This document shows, in pieces, positions 9,437 through 17,419 of a stretch of DNA of 64,000 nt. Every line of letters begins with the position of its first letter. Position 1 is the first letter of the stretch. Origin of the DNA: CAYJPV01 sp964372095 (GTDB lineage Bacteria > Acidobacteriota > Vicinamibacteria > Vicinamibacterales > JAKQTR01). Where the stretch lies: positions 124,001 to 188,000 of the forward strand of contig CAYJPV010000005.1 in assembly GCA_964372095.1 (NCBI GenBank). The letters are read 5' to 3'. The notes beneath the pieces were generated by a model. The model ran no database searches, was not told the origin of the DNA, and saw nothing but the letters and a program-made list of their open reading frames with translations. A program made the position numbers and the translations under genes.

Positions 9437-10708
9437 ATGCGCCGGTGGTTCAGCTTGTTGATCGCGGCCTGTGCCGTGCTATCCGGGGTCGCCTCCGCGC
9501 AACCGGCACAGACCGGCGGAGCCGCCCCCTCCACCGTCAAGATCTTCCTCGACTGCCGCGGCTGGTGCGACGGGAACTACATCCGCACGGAACTCGCCTT
9601 CGTGGATCACGTCACCGAACGGGCGGCGGCCAACGTCCACGTGCTGGTGACCACGCGCGGCAATGGCGGAGGCGGCACGGAGTACGCCATCAGCTTCATC
9701 GGACAGGGCCCCTTCGAGCACATCCAGGACTCGGCCGTGTACAACACACGGCAGGGTGACACCAGCGACGACGTGCGGCTGGGACTGGTCCGGGCGCTCA
9801 AGCTGGGACTGGTCCGCTACGCGGCCCTGACGCCCCTGGGGCCATTGCTGGACGTCACCTTCACCCCGCCAAACGGAAGAGACCGCCAGGCATCCCAGGC
9901 GGCTGATGACCCGTGGAACTTCTGGGTGTTCCGCCTGCGCGGGAACGGCGACACCTCCGGAGAAGAGTCGAGCACGACGATTCGTCTCTCCGGCAACGCC
10001 TCCGCGTCCCGCGTAACGGAAGCCTGGAAGACGTCCCTCAGCGCGAATCTGAACTACCGCCGAAGCCGGTACTCGTTCGAAGACGAAGACGACTACGTCA
10101 GCATCACGCGCGACTCGTGGCTCGGCGGCGTGCTCATCAAGTCCATTGGCACTCACTGGGGCGCCGGTGTGCGGGCTTCAGCCTCGACGTCCACCTACAA
10201 CAATCAGGCGCGGACGTTCCGCGGCGGCCCGGCCGTCGAGTACAACGTCTTTCCGTACTCGGAGTCGACACGCCGCCAGTTGACGCTGCGGTACGCCCTG
10301 GGCGCGAACTACTTCGAATACGACGAGCTCACGATCTACGGCAAGATGAAGGAGACCCTCCTGGGCCATTCGTTCGCCGTCGACCTCAACATGCGCCAGC
10401 CGTGGGGACAGCTCGATCTCGAGGCCCTGGCGTCGCAGTACCTGCCTGACACAAGCAAAGGTCGCCTCACCTTCGAAACGCGGCTTGAGGTCCGGCTGGT
10501 TAGGGGACTGTTCCTGAACGTCGGCGCCGACACGTCGTTCATCCGCGACCAGGTCTTCCTGCCGGCCGAAGACGCGACAGCGGAAGAGGTCCTGCTGCGC
10601 CAGCGGCAGATCGCGACGTCGTACGACTATCGGTTCAGCGTCGGGTTCACGTACAGCTTCGGTTCGGTCTACAACAACGTCGTGAACTCGCGCCTGGCTG
10701 GCTTCTAA
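9437..10708 (+). CDS. Exported protein of unknown function with C-terminal barrel-like region
   Basis: A 423-residue protein with a signal peptide (RRWFSLLIAACAVLSGVASA). An N-terminal domain of about 140 residues has a cysteine pair (LDCRGWCDGNYIRTE) and GGGGTEYAISFIG. The rest is an alternating beta-strand region with many aromatic residues, ending in Phe (RLAGF), typical of outer-membrane barrels. I believe similar proteins occur in Acidobacteria and Gemmatimonadetes but know no assigned function. ATG 9437 is chosen because it begins a good signal peptide. The frame is open upstream to 9278, but that part looks non-coding. Confidence 0.7.
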   Translation: MRRWFSLLIAACAVLSGVASAQPAQTGGAAPSTVKIFLDCRGWCDGNYIRTELAFVDHVTERAAANVHVLVTTRGNGGGGTEYAISFIGQGPFEHIQDSAVYNTRQGDTSDDVRLGLVRALKLGLVRYAALTPLGPLLDVTFTPPNGRDRQASQAADDPWNFWVFRLRGNGDTSGEESSTTIRLSGNASASRVTEAWKTSLSANLNYRRSRYSFEDEDDYVSITRDSWLGGVLIKSIGTHWGAGVRASASTSTYNNQARTFRGGPAVEYNVFPYSESTRRQLTLRYALGANYFEYDELTIYGKMKETLLGHSFAVDLNMRQPWGQLDLEALASQYLPDTSKGRLTFETRLEVRLVRGLFLNVGADTSFIRDQVFLPAEDATAEEVLLRQRQIATSYDYRFSVGFTYSFGSVYNNVVNSRLAGF

Positions 10709-10735
10709 GACGCGATCTCGACCCGTTCCTGTGCC

Positions 10736-10757
10736 GGGGCCGGCTGAAGCCGGCCCC
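10736..10757. repeat. CCGGCTGAAGCCGG palindrome, copy 1
   Basis: Ten-base arms GGGGCCGGCT and AGCCGGCCCC around GA, followed by CCACG. It lies between convergent genes ending at 10708 and 10765. The core and trailing sequence recur at 37383-37402, so this is probably a REP-like dispersed palindrome that can also terminate transcription. Confidence 0.7.
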
Positions 10758-10764
10758 CACGTTC

Positions 10765-11277
10765 TCAGTCGCGCGGGACCTTCGTGCGCACCAACTGGAG
10801 CAGCACGCGGCTCATCGCCACGCCGAAGAGCGACGGGATGAACAGCATGGCGACGGTGAGCCACCGCCCCGCGTCCGCCGCCACGGCGTCTGCTGGCCTC
10901 GACCAGCTGTCCCGGAAGGACAGGTAACGAATCGCGAGACGGTGCTCGTCGCTGCGATGGGCTTCGAAGGTCGGCGCCAGCCCCTTGAACGAGCCGGTGC
11001 GTTCTTCTCCCCCGCCCCGGGCGTCCGGCACGCGGTACCGGTAGGTCTGGGGGCACCGCAGCACCTGGCCCGCTCCCATACTCCCCGGCGCACGGGCCAC
11101 GCCGGCGCAGTCACTCGCTCTGACCACCGCGACGGCGTCGCGCCCGAACGTCGAGAACGCCACGGTGCGGACCAGGAGCCATCCGGTCCACGCCCCCATC
11201 AGCGTGCACAAACCGATACCCGTCCACGCAATACCCATCAGGGCGAGTCGCCCCAGGCGATTCGGCATCGAAGTCAT
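10765..11277 (-). CDS. DUF3592-type membrane protein
   Basis: A 170-residue protein with an N-terminal membrane helix (about residues 10-33), an extracytoplasmic beta-rich domain of about 85 residues (YRYRVPDARGG, TFEAHRSDEHRLAIRYL) and a second membrane helix near the C-terminus. This two-helix architecture is typical of DUF3592 proteins, whose function is unknown. The ATG overlaps the stop codon of the upstream TauE-like gene (ATGA), so the two are translationally coupled. The frame continues upstream through tauE, but that part is shadow. Confidence 0.7.
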   Translation of the reverse strand: MTSMPNRLGRLALMGIAWTGIGLCTLMGAWTGWLLVRTVAFSTFGRDAVAVVRASDCAGVARAPGSMGAGQVLRCPQTYRYRVPDARGGGEERTGSFKGLAPTFEAHRSDEHRLAIRYLSFRDSWSRPADAVAADAGRWLTVAMLFIPSLFGVAMSRVLLQLVRTKVPRD

Positions 11278-12041
11278 CCTCGTACCAGGTACACGACCGC
11301 GACGATTGTTCCCGTCGCCACGACGATGGCGCGAAGCGTAGACGGGGCGATGCGGCCAGCCAGCCGGCCTCCGGCGGATCCGCCGATCAGCGCGCCGACG
11401 GCCATGACCAGGGCTGCGGCCCACTCCACCTGACCGCTGAACACGAAGAACACAGCGGCCGCGATGTTGACGCTGAAGGCCACGGCCTGCTTCAGCGCGT
11501 TCAGCCGCCCGAGGGCATCGTCTATCGTCAGCGCCAGCACCGCGAGCACGATCACGCTCAGGCCGGCGCCAAAGTAACCGCCATAGACGGCCGCGAGCGC
11601 GACCGGGATCGCGATCACCCACACCGGCGTGTGTGTCGTCCGTGCCTGGCCGGCCCTGCGGGTCAGCCAGGCCTTCAGGGGTTCCTGCACCGCCAGCAGC
11701 GCGCATGCCGCCAGAATGAGGAAGGGCACGAGCGCGCGAAACGCGCGCTCGCCCGTGTTCAGCAGCAGCACGCCGCCCGCGATGCCGCCGATGGCGCCCG
11801 CGGGGACGACGATCCAGAGCCGCCGCCGCTGGTCGCGGAGATCGTTCGACTGGGCGAAGGTCGCACCGAGGTAGCCGGGGCACAAGGCCACCGTGTTCGT
11901 CACGTTGGCGGCCACGGCCGGCACGCCGACAGCCGTTAGCATCGGAAAGGTGATGAGCGTGCCGCCGCCCGCGAGGGCGTTGACCGCTCCCGCCGCGACG
12001 GCGGCCAGGAACACAAAGACGAACTCAACGCCGGTGACCAT
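11274..12041 (-). CDS. TauE/SafE-family sulfite exporter-like permease
   Basis: A 255-residue polytopic membrane protein with about eight hydrophobic helices. It has the family N-terminus (GAVNALAGGGTLITFPML) and the repeated half later (VNIAAAVFFVFSGQVEW). TauE/SafE proteins export small organic or inorganic sulfur anions, but the substrate cannot be predicted here. It starts 35 bases after motB on the same strand and overlaps the DUF3592 gene by four bases. No ribosome-binding site is visible upstream of ATG 12041, so expression may depend on read-through from the motor genes. Confidence 0.85.
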   Translation of the reverse strand: MVTGVEFVFVFLAAVAAGAVNALAGGGTLITFPMLTAVGVPAVAANVTNTVALCPGYLGATFAQSNDLRDQRRRLWIVVPAGAIGGIAGGVLLLNTGERAFRALVPFLILAACALLAVQEPLKAWLTRRAGQARTTHTPVWVIAIPVALAAVYGGYFGAGLSVIVLAVLALTIDDALGRLNALKQAVAFSVNIAAAVFFVFSGQVEWAAALVMAVGALIGGSAGGRLAGRIAPSTLRAIVVATGTIVAVVYLVRG

Positions 12042-12076
12042 TCGGAGGATCTTACACTGCCGCCGGGCGGGTCGGC

Positions 12077-13009
12077 CTATCGGCCGCCGGACGACTGCGC
12101 GGGGGACGGTGCCGCTGGCGCGGCGGCGGGCGGGCCAGGCGCCTCCGATGCGGGCGCGGCGTCAGCCGGGGCGACCGGCGTAGCGGGTGCCTCGGCGGCC
12201 CGTTCGGGCGGTTCCTGGGCGGCGCGGGTCTGCGGGCTCAGGATGACGAGATCGACACGGCGGTTCCGGGCACGCGCGGCAGGGTCGGTGTTCGGCACTC
12301 GCGGGAAGTACTCGGCATAGCCCGCCGCCGAGAGGCGGTCCGGTCGCAGGCCTGTGTGGTCGAGCAGGAACCGCACGACCGTCGTCGCCCGGGCGGTGGA
12401 CAACTCCCAGTTGGAGGCAAACCGCGCGGTGCGGATCGGAATGTCGTCGGTGTGGCCTTCGATCCGCACGTGGTTTCCGACCTCGGCGAGCGCTGTGCCG
12501 ATCTCCCGCAGGATGATCTGCGCAACCTCCGAGAGGTCGGCGCTGCTCAACGGAAAGGCCCCGGCCTCCCGCAGGGTCACCACCAGGCCCCGCTGATCGG
12601 TCTCGAGGGATACCAGGTTCGATTCGATCACCGGGGCCAGCCTGCCCTGCAGCCGCGTGCGGACATCATCGAGGCTGACCTCACTGCCGGCGGGTGGCAT
12701 GAACCCCACTTTGGCGTCGGCCGGCCGGACAAGCAGTGCCTCGCCGGAGCCGGCCGCGTCCGGCTTGGCCGTGCGGAATGCCTGCTGGAGCGACGCGGCC
12801 ATGGCGGCGTACTTGTTCGCGTCCACGGCCGACAGGGCGTACATGGTGGCGAACACGGCAAAAAGCAGTGTGATGAAGTCGGCGTACGACACGAGCCAGC
12901 GCTCGTGCCCGGGCGCCGCGGCCCCGGGCCGCGGCCGGCGCTTGCGCCTGGGGCGCGGTGGCGCCTTGGGCGGCGGCGGCTCGTCATCGAACGCCCGTCT
13001 ACGGAACAT
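12077..13009 (-). CDS. motB: Flagellar stator protein MotB
   Basis: A 310-residue protein with a basic N-terminus and one membrane helix containing the stator motif WLVSYADFITLLFAVFATMY, whose aspartate binds the driving ion. A periplasmic linker leads to an OmpA-like peptidoglycan-binding domain (VRIEGHTDDIPI, and RNRRVDLVIL near the end). The C-terminal 50 residues are Ala/Pro-rich. ATG 13009 overlaps the end of motA by 11 bases, so the two stator genes are coupled. An upstream in-frame TTG at 13045 is less likely. No other flagellar structural genes are in the window. Confidence 0.9.
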   Translation of the reverse strand: MFRRRAFDDEPPPPKAPPRPRRKRRPRPGAAAPGHERWLVSYADFITLLFAVFATMYALSAVDANKYAAMAASLQQAFRTAKPDAAGSGEALLVRPADAKVGFMPPAGSEVSLDDVRTRLQGRLAPVIESNLVSLETDQRGLVVTLREAGAFPLSSADLSEVAQIILREIGTALAEVGNHVRIEGHTDDIPIRTARFASNWELSTARATTVVRFLLDHTGLRPDRLSAAGYAEYFPRVPNTDPAARARNRRVDLVILSPQTRAAQEPPERAAEAPATPVAPADAAPASEAPGPPAAAPAAPSPAQSSGGR

Positions 13010-13832
13010 TGGCCGGACCCGCTTTCTTGTCGGGTTTCTGGGCAACAGGCACCGGTACCGGCACCGTCTGGCACGCGAACCCGCAGAGTTTCTCGTGAAT
13101 CGTCCGGGGGTTCATGCCGTCCTGGATGGCCAGCACGCCTTCGATGATCAGCTCGCGGCCGCGCGCTTCGTGCCGTGCCTTCATCTTCAGCTTCGTGGCC
13201 GCGGGCAGGAAGAACAGGTTGGCCGAACCGACGCCGTACACCGTCGCCACGAACGCAACGGCAATGCCCTCGCCCAGCTTGCTGGGATCCGAGAGGTGTT
13301 CCATAACCTGAATGAGGCCGATCACCGCGCCGAGAATGCCGATGGTCGGCGCGTAGCCGCCGGCCGCCTCGAACACACGCGCGGGAACTTCGTCGTAGTC
13401 TTCGCGCCCCTGGCTCTCGGTTTCCAGGAGTTCGCGGAGCACCTCGGGATTGGCGGCGTCGACGAGCAGCTGGATGGCCTTCTTCAGGAACGGGTCGCCG
13501 ATCTTCGTGATGTCACGGTCGAGTGACAGGATGCCGTCTTTGCGGGCGCGCATCGCGTAGGCGTACACCGTGTCGATGGTTCGCGACAGCGGCTCGCCGT
13601 CCCAGAGGAACACCGTTCCCAGGGACCGCACCGCCCGCAGCACATCGTTGCGAGAGTACGCGAGCAGCACGGCCCCGAAGGTGCCGCCAAAGACAATCAG
13701 GGCCGCGGTGGGCTGCAGCAGGGACCGGATGGACCCGCCTTCGACCGCCTGGCCCACCAGCACCAGCCCCACGCCGCCAACGATGCCCGCGACCGAGGCC
13801 ACGTCGAAACGCAAGCGAGTACGGCGGCTCAT
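12999..13832 (-). CDS. motA: Flagellar stator protein MotA
   Basis: A 277-residue inner-membrane protein with four hydrophobic segments. It has the family features IVGGVGLVLVGQ at the N-terminus, a cytoplasmic loop with EVLRELLETE, and the TM3-TM4 region GGYAPTIGILGAVIGLIQVM. MotA forms the ring around MotB in the ion-driven stator. The start ATG overlaps the flbD stop (ATGA), and the 3' end overlaps motB. The order flbD-motA-motB is common in flagellar clusters. Confidence 0.9.
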   Translation of the reverse strand: MSRRTRLRFDVASVAGIVGGVGLVLVGQAVEGGSIRSLLQPTAALIVFGGTFGAVLLAYSRNDVLRAVRSLGTVFLWDGEPLSRTIDTVYAYAMRARKDGILSLDRDITKIGDPFLKKAIQLLVDAANPEVLRELLETESQGREDYDEVPARVFEAAGGYAPTIGILGAVIGLIQVMEHLSDPSKLGEGIAVAFVATVYGVGSANLFFLPAATKLKMKARHEARGRELIIEGVLAIQDGMNPRTIHEKLCGFACQTVPVPVPVAQKPDKKAGPANVP

Positions 13833-14074
13833 CGGTCGTCGCCCTCTCCGCCCGGTGCAGGCGTCGTCGCGCGCCAGTCGCGGGACAGCGGCCCGCCCAT
13901 GATGGCCCGGCGGAACTCGATCACACGTTCGGCCAGGTCTTCAGGGGTGTTCCGCACAATGAGCTTGTGCCCGCTGCTGAACGAGATGATCGTATCGGGT
14001 GTCTGTTCGATGCTCTCGATGAGGTCGGCGTTGATGTACACCTGCCTGCCATCGAGGCGCGTCACGGCAATCAC
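13829..14074 (-). CDS. flbD: FlbD-family small flagellar protein
   Basis: An 81-residue protein beginning VIAVTRLDGRQVYINADLIE and containing ISFSSGHKLIVRNTPEDLAE, which match the FlbD/COG1582 family found beside motA in many bacteria. The start is GTG 14074, with GGGAGG six bases upstream. Longer forms in this frame lack a ribosome-binding site and exceed the usual length of about 70 residues. Its role is poorly defined; it is not the sigma54 regulator also called FlbD in Caulobacter. Its stop overlaps the motA start. Confidence 0.85.
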   Translation of the reverse strand: MIAVTRLDGRQVYINADLIESIEQTPDTIISFSSGHKLIVRNTPEDLAERVIEFRRAIMGGPLSRDWRATTPAPGGEGDDR

Positions 14075-14183
14075 GGCAGCCCTCCCGGGAACCGCCGGGC
14101 CCGCCAGACGGACTCCTCCGGAGTTCGCGCAGACCCGACCCACCTTGTAATCGGCACCGTGCGCGGATGCTCCAGCGTCGGCG

Positions 14184-14729
14184 TCAGGGGCGCGCGCGTG
14201 ACGGGCGAGGACGCTTGGCGGCGGCCTTGGCGCCGGCACGCGCCGGCTTGGCGACGGACCGCGCCGGTTTGTGGGCAATGCGGTTGGCGCGGGCGGCTTC
14301 GGCCGTATCGCTGCACCCTGCGCACGGCCGTCTGGCGAGATCGCACAGCGTGTACTGATCCAGGACGCCGCGAATGTCTTCGGTGATGGCCAGCCAGACC
14401 TGGCGCGAGGCGCAGTTGGGACTGTGTTCGCAGGTATCGGAATGGTCCACGCAGTCCATGAAACAGATAGGCCCCGACGCCGCCTCGATCACATCACGCA
14501 GGGAGATCTGATCGGGCTGATGTCCAAGGTAGTAGCCGCCGGTCCGGCCGGCGCGCCCGCGCACCAGCGCAGCTTTCCGAAGCGGCCTGGCAATCTGCTC
14601 GAGGTACCGCCAGGGCAATCCTGTGGCCTCGGCCACCTGTTTCAAGCCCAGTGGCTGGGACTCCGTCCCCTGGCACGCCAGTTGTGCCATCAACTGGATG
14701 CCGTACCGACCGCGAGTATTGAGCCGCAT
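14184..14729 (-). CDS. Rrf2/IscR-family transcriptional regulator
   Basis: A 181-residue regulator. Its N-terminal winged helix (RLNTRGRYGIQLMAQLA, AEATGLPWRYLEQIA) is followed by the Rrf2 dimerisation helix. A cysteine cluster (CFMDCVDHSDTCEHSPNC) could hold an Fe-S cluster as in IscR/NsrR, making the protein redox- or iron-responsive. Two more cysteines lie in the C-terminal CAGC. The last 35 residues are a Lys/Arg/Ala-rich tail. AGGAG seven bases upstream supports ATG 14729. It is divergent to the hydrogenase/Hdr cluster, with two operator candidates between them, so it probably controls that cluster and itself. Confidence 0.88.
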   Translation of the reverse strand: MRLNTRGRYGIQLMAQLACQGTESQPLGLKQVAEATGLPWRYLEQIARPLRKAALVRGRAGRTGGYYLGHQPDQISLRDVIEAASGPICFMDCVDHSDTCEHSPNCASRQVWLAITEDIRGVLDQYTLCDLARRPCAGCSDTAEAARANRIAHKPARSVAKPARAGAKAAAKRPRPSRARP

Positions 14730-14767
14730 GGTAGATCTCCTGAAGGGGTGCATCCGGGGAACACCTA

Positions 14768-14790
14768 ATTCCTACTCTCTATGTCGGAAT
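14768..14790. promoter_or_regulatory. Rrf2-type operator 1 (rrf2 side)
   Basis: Half-sites ATTCCTACT and TGTCGGAAT are separated by five bases. The second reads ATTCCGACA on the other strand, so seven of nine positions agree. This is the 9-5-9 spacing of IscR type-1-like sites. It overlaps the spacer and -10 of the rrf2 promoter candidate, which suggests autorepression. Confidence 0.65.
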
Positions 14791-14797
14791 CCGTCAA
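14769..14797 (-). promoter_or_regulatory. rrf2p: Promoter candidate for rrf2
   Basis: On the minus strand TTGACG (14797-14792) is followed after 17 bases by TAGGAA (14774-14769), a fair sigma70-type pair about 40 bases upstream of the rrf2 start. Operator 1 covers the spacer and -10. Confidence 0.5.
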
Positions 14798-14845
14798 GCG
14801 GACCTGCGGCCAGAAGTGCCGCAATTGCGCCCGAATCGGCCCTGT

Positions 14846-14868
14846 ATTCCGACTTGTACAGTCACAGA
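14846..14868. promoter_or_regulatory. Rrf2-type operator 2 (hdr side)
   Basis: Half-sites ATTCCGACT and AGTCACAGA flank five bases. The inner core GACT-N5-AGTC is a perfect inverted repeat and fits the IscR type-1 core. The left half shares ATTCC-AC with operator 1. It ends seven bases before the -35 of the cluster promoter, a position usable for activation or steric repression. Confidence 0.65.
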
Positions 14869-14875
14869 AGCCGTC

Positions 14876-14904
14876 TTGACGCTGCCGCGTACGGTTCGTA
14901 CGCT
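14876..14904 (+). promoter_or_regulatory. Promoter candidate for the hdr-hydrogenase cluster
   Basis: TTGACG at 14876-14881 and TACGCT at 14899-14904 with a 17-base spacer. The predicted transcript would have a leader of about 190 bases before hdrC, including the palindrome at 15036-15060. Confidence 0.5.
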
Positions 14905-15035
14905 GGCCCCGATCGGGCCACACTGCGGCACGGCGTCCAACGCCGTGTCCGGTGATTGCCCGGCCCGTTGCTGCGTACGGCGCGCAGGCGCCTGTCGTCC
15001 CCACGCAGCCCCGCCCCCACCCGGACGCCCCCGCA

Positions 15036-15060
15036 GCAAAAGGGGCCAGGCCCCTTTTGC
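15036..15060. repeat. GCAAAAGGGGCC palindrome in the hdrC leader
   Basis: Perfect 12-base arms around a single A, ending 39 bases before the hdrC GTG. On RNA it would form a very stable stem ending in a U-rich stretch (CCCCTTTTGC). It could be an attenuator or a copy of a dispersed palindromic repeat; only this copy is in the window. Confidence 0.6.
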
Positions 15061-15099
15061 ATATGACCTAAAACGCTGGCAAGGCCGGGAGGTGCGCGC

Positions 15100-15675
15100 G
15101 TGCACGACGCAACGAACCACTGTCGATACGCGGAAGACGTCCATCCCGCGTTTCCGGCCGACATCATGGCCAGGCCCGGCGGCGAAGCGCTGCGCGACTG
15201 TATCCAGTGCGGCACCTGCAGCGGCGCCTGCCCGATGTCGGTCTACATGGACCTGACGCCGAGGCGGATCATCGCCCTCACCCGGGCCGGGCTCGAACGC
15301 GACGTGCTCCAGTCCGGCACACCCTGGCTCTGCGCCTCCTGTTACGAATGCCAGGTCCGCTGCCCGCGCGGGATCAAAGTCACCGACATCATGTACGCCC
15401 TCAAGCGGCGGGCGATCGAAAAGGGCCAGTACCCGAAGCGGTTCCCGATTCCCGTGCTCGCGCGCGCGTTCCACAACATGGTGGCGACACGCGGGCGCAA
15501 CTCCGAATCGTGGCTCGTCGTCGAGATGATGCTGAAGACCAACCCGCTGGGCCTGCTGAGAATGGCTCCGCTCGGCCTGAAGCTGATCGCCACCGGGCGC
15601 ATGGTCTTCACGCGGGAGAAGATCGAGCACGTCAAACAGCTCAAGAAGGTACTCGACGCGGTGGAGGAATCCTGA
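15100..15675 (+). CDS. hdrC: Heterodisulfide reductase-like subunit C (ferredoxin-type)
   Basis: A 191-residue cytoplasmic iron-sulfur protein with two [4Fe-4S] motifs, CIQCGTCSGACP (about residue 31) and CASCYECQVRCP (about residue 71). This is the HdrC pattern, relaying electrons between HdrA and the active-site subunit HdrB. No membrane helices are present, so it belongs to the soluble HdrABC type rather than HdrDE. The start is GTG 15100, seven bases after GGGAGG. It is the first gene of the plus-strand cluster and is followed by hdrB after one base. Confidence 0.9.
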   Translation: MHDATNHCRYAEDVHPAFPADIMARPGGEALRDCIQCGTCSGACPMSVYMDLTPRRIIALTRAGLERDVLQSGTPWLCASCYECQVRCPRGIKVTDIMYALKRRAIEKGQYPKRFPIPVLARAFHNMVATRGRNSESWLVVEMMLKTNPLGLLRMAPLGLKLIATGRMVFTREKIEHVKQLKKVLDAVEES

Positions 15676-15676
15676 C

Positions 15677-16543
15677 ATGGCCGCCTACGCCTACTACCCG
15701 GGCTGTTCGCTCAAAGGGCTCGGCAAGCCGTACGACGAGTCGCTGCAGGCGGTCTTCGGCCACCTCGGGCTGCAGTTGACCGAGATCCCCGACTGGAACT
15801 GCTGCGGCGCCACCTCCTACATGTCCGTCAACGAGAATCAGGCGGTGGCGCTGGCGGCCCGCAACCTGGCCATCGCCGAGCAGATGCAGCAGGAAATCGT
15901 CGCCCCCTGTTCCGCCTGCTACCTGGTGCTGAGCAAGGCGGTGCACGTGATGGCCGACTACCCGGACGTGGCCCGGAAGGTGCAAGCCGGCCTGCACGAA
16001 GCGGGGCTCACCTACACGGGCAAGGTCTCGGTGCGCCACCCCCTCGACATCCTGATGAACGACGTGGGACCGGCGGCCATCCAGGCCCGCATCGTGGCGC
16101 CGCTGACCGGCTACAAGGTGGCGCCGTACTACGGGTGTCAGATGATCCGGCCCTACGGAGCGTTCGACGACCCGCTGCGCCCGGTGCTGCTCGACCGCCT
16201 GATGACACTGCTCGGGGCCGAGGCCATCGACTATCCGGTGAAAGCACGCTGCTGCGGCGGGTCACTGATGGGCACGATGGAAGACGTCGGACTGCGCCTG
16301 AACTACCTGCTCATCAAAGAAGCCGTGACCCGCGGGGCGAACATGATGGCCACCGCGTGTCCGCTGTGCCAGTACAACCTCGAGGCGTACCAGGGCAAGA
16401 TGCGCAAGGCCTTCCACGATACCTGCACCCTGCCCATCGTCTATTTCACCCAGCTCATGGGTCTGGCGTTCGGACTGCAGCCCAAGGCCCTCGGGCTGCA
16501 GCGCAACTTCGTCACCGCCGCACCGCTGCCGGTGACGGCCTGA
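15677..16543 (+). CDS. hdrB: Heterodisulfide reductase-like subunit B (CCG domains)
   Basis: A 288-residue protein starting AYAYYPGCSLKGLGKPYD, with two cysteine-rich CCG-type domains (DWNCCGATSYM... PCSACY and YYGCQMI... ARCCGGSLMG... CPLCQ). In methanogens these hold the two non-cubane [4Fe-4S] clusters that reduce CoM-S-S-CoB. The cysteines needed for both clusters are visible. A bacterium lacks these coenzymes, so the true disulfide or other acceptor is unknown. The start follows the hdrC stop by one base, with GGAGG inside the end of hdrC. Confidence 0.9.
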   Translation: MAAYAYYPGCSLKGLGKPYDESLQAVFGHLGLQLTEIPDWNCCGATSYMSVNENQAVALAARNLAIAEQMQQEIVAPCSACYLVLSKAVHVMADYPDVARKVQAGLHEAGLTYTGKVSVRHPLDILMNDVGPAAIQARIVAPLTGYKVAPYYGCQMIRPYGAFDDPLRPVLLDRLMTLLGAEAIDYPVKARCCGGSLMGTMEDVGLRLNYLLIKEAVTRGANMMATACPLCQYNLEAYQGKMRKAFHDTCTLPIVYFTQLMGLAFGLQPKALGLQRNFVTAAPLPVTA

Positions 16544-16556
16544 TCGGGAGCGCGTC

Positions 16557-17408
16557 ATGCCAGTCAACGACACCTGCCGCATCGGCGTCTACATCTGCCA
16601 CTGCGGGCTGAACATCGCGAGCAAGGTGGATGTCACGGCCCTCGAACGGTACGCCGCCACCCTGCCTCATGTCGTCCTTGCCAAGACCTACAAGTTCATG
16701 TGCTCGGATCCCGGGCAGCAGCTGATCAAGGGCGACCTGAGGAAGTTCGGCATCACGCACCTCGTCGTCGCTTCGTGTTCGCCCCTGATGCACGAACCGA
16801 CGTTCCGCGAGGTGCTCCAGGACGAAGGCGTGAACCCGTACCTCTACCAGATGGTGAACATCCGGGAACAGGTCTCGTGGGTCACGAAGGACCTGGACAA
16901 AGCCACCGAGAAAGCCCGCCGGCTGATCACGGCGGCGGTCCGCCGCGTGGCCCTGCACGACGCGCTCGAACGGTCAACCGTCCCGGTCAACCCGAACGTG
17001 CTCATCGTCGGGGCCGGCATCGCAGGCATCTCGGCGGCGCTGACGCTGGCCGCGGCCGGCAAGCAGGTGTACCTGGTGGAGCGCGAACCCAGCGTCGGCG
17101 GGCACATGGCCCACTTCGACAAGACGTTCCCGACGCTCGACTGCGCGGCGTGCATCCTGACGCCGAAGATGACGCAGGTGGGCAAACACAAGAACATCCA
17201 CCTGATGGCCTACAGCGAAGTGGAGGAGGTCAGCGGGTTCGTCGGCAACTTCACCGTGAAGGTCCGCCGCAAAGCCAGCTACGTGGACACGGACAAGTGC
17301 ACGGGCTGCGGCACGTGCTGGGAACACTGCCCGGGCCGCCGGATCCCCGAGACGCGGGTCATCCGCAAAGGCAAGCTGGTCATCGGCCGGACGAAAGTGC
17401 CGGCGTGA
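16557..17408 (+). CDS. hdrA: HdrA N-terminal half (split HdrA)
   Basis: A 283-residue protein covering only the first half of HdrA (normally about 650 residues). It has the N-terminal domain (VYICHCGLNIASKVD), the FAD-binding Rossmann motif VLIVGAGIAGISAALTLAAA, the family segment FPTLDCAACILTPKM and the first cluster motif of the inserted ferredoxin domain (CTGCGTCWEHCP, about residue 248). It then stops at TGA after about 25 residues. The rest of HdrA is found from 23.3 kb, fused to a HoxU-like protein. The break lies inside the inserted ferredoxin domain. Because the partner is intact and in frame 5 kb away, a simple frameshift does not explain it. Inference: the two pieces assemble into one bifurcating flavoprotein. 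Confidence 0.88.
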   Translation: MPVNDTCRIGVYICHCGLNIASKVDVTALERYAATLPHVVLAKTYKFMCSDPGQQLIKGDLRKFGITHLVVASCSPLMHEPTFREVLQDEGVNPYLYQMVNIREQVSWVTKDLDKATEKARRLITAAVRRVALHDALERSTVPVNPNVLIVGAGIAGISAALTLAAAGKQVYLVEREPSVGGHMAHFDKTFPTLDCAACILTPKMTQVGKHKNIHLMAYSEVEEVSGFVGNFTVKVRRKASYVDTDKCTGCGTCWEHCPGRRIPETRVIRKGKLVIGRTKVPA

Positions 17409-17419
17409 ACCGTCGCACC

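Larger units (their letters stand above)
14730..15099. other. Divergent control region between rrf2 and the Hdr-hydrogenase cluster
   Basis: This 370-base stretch has no convincing coding frame. It holds two Rrf2-type operators, one promoter candidate in each direction, and a 25-bp near-perfect palindrome close to the hdrC start. Each is listed separately. Confidence 0.7.

Noticed and set aside
7109..14074. A larger flagellar gene cluster
   Set aside because: Only flbD, motA, motB and one chemoreceptor are present; no structural flagellar or che genes were seen.
14900..15099. Sigma54 promoter for the hdr cluster
   Set aside because: GG and GC dinucleotides near the right spacing lack the TGGCAC and TTGC context.
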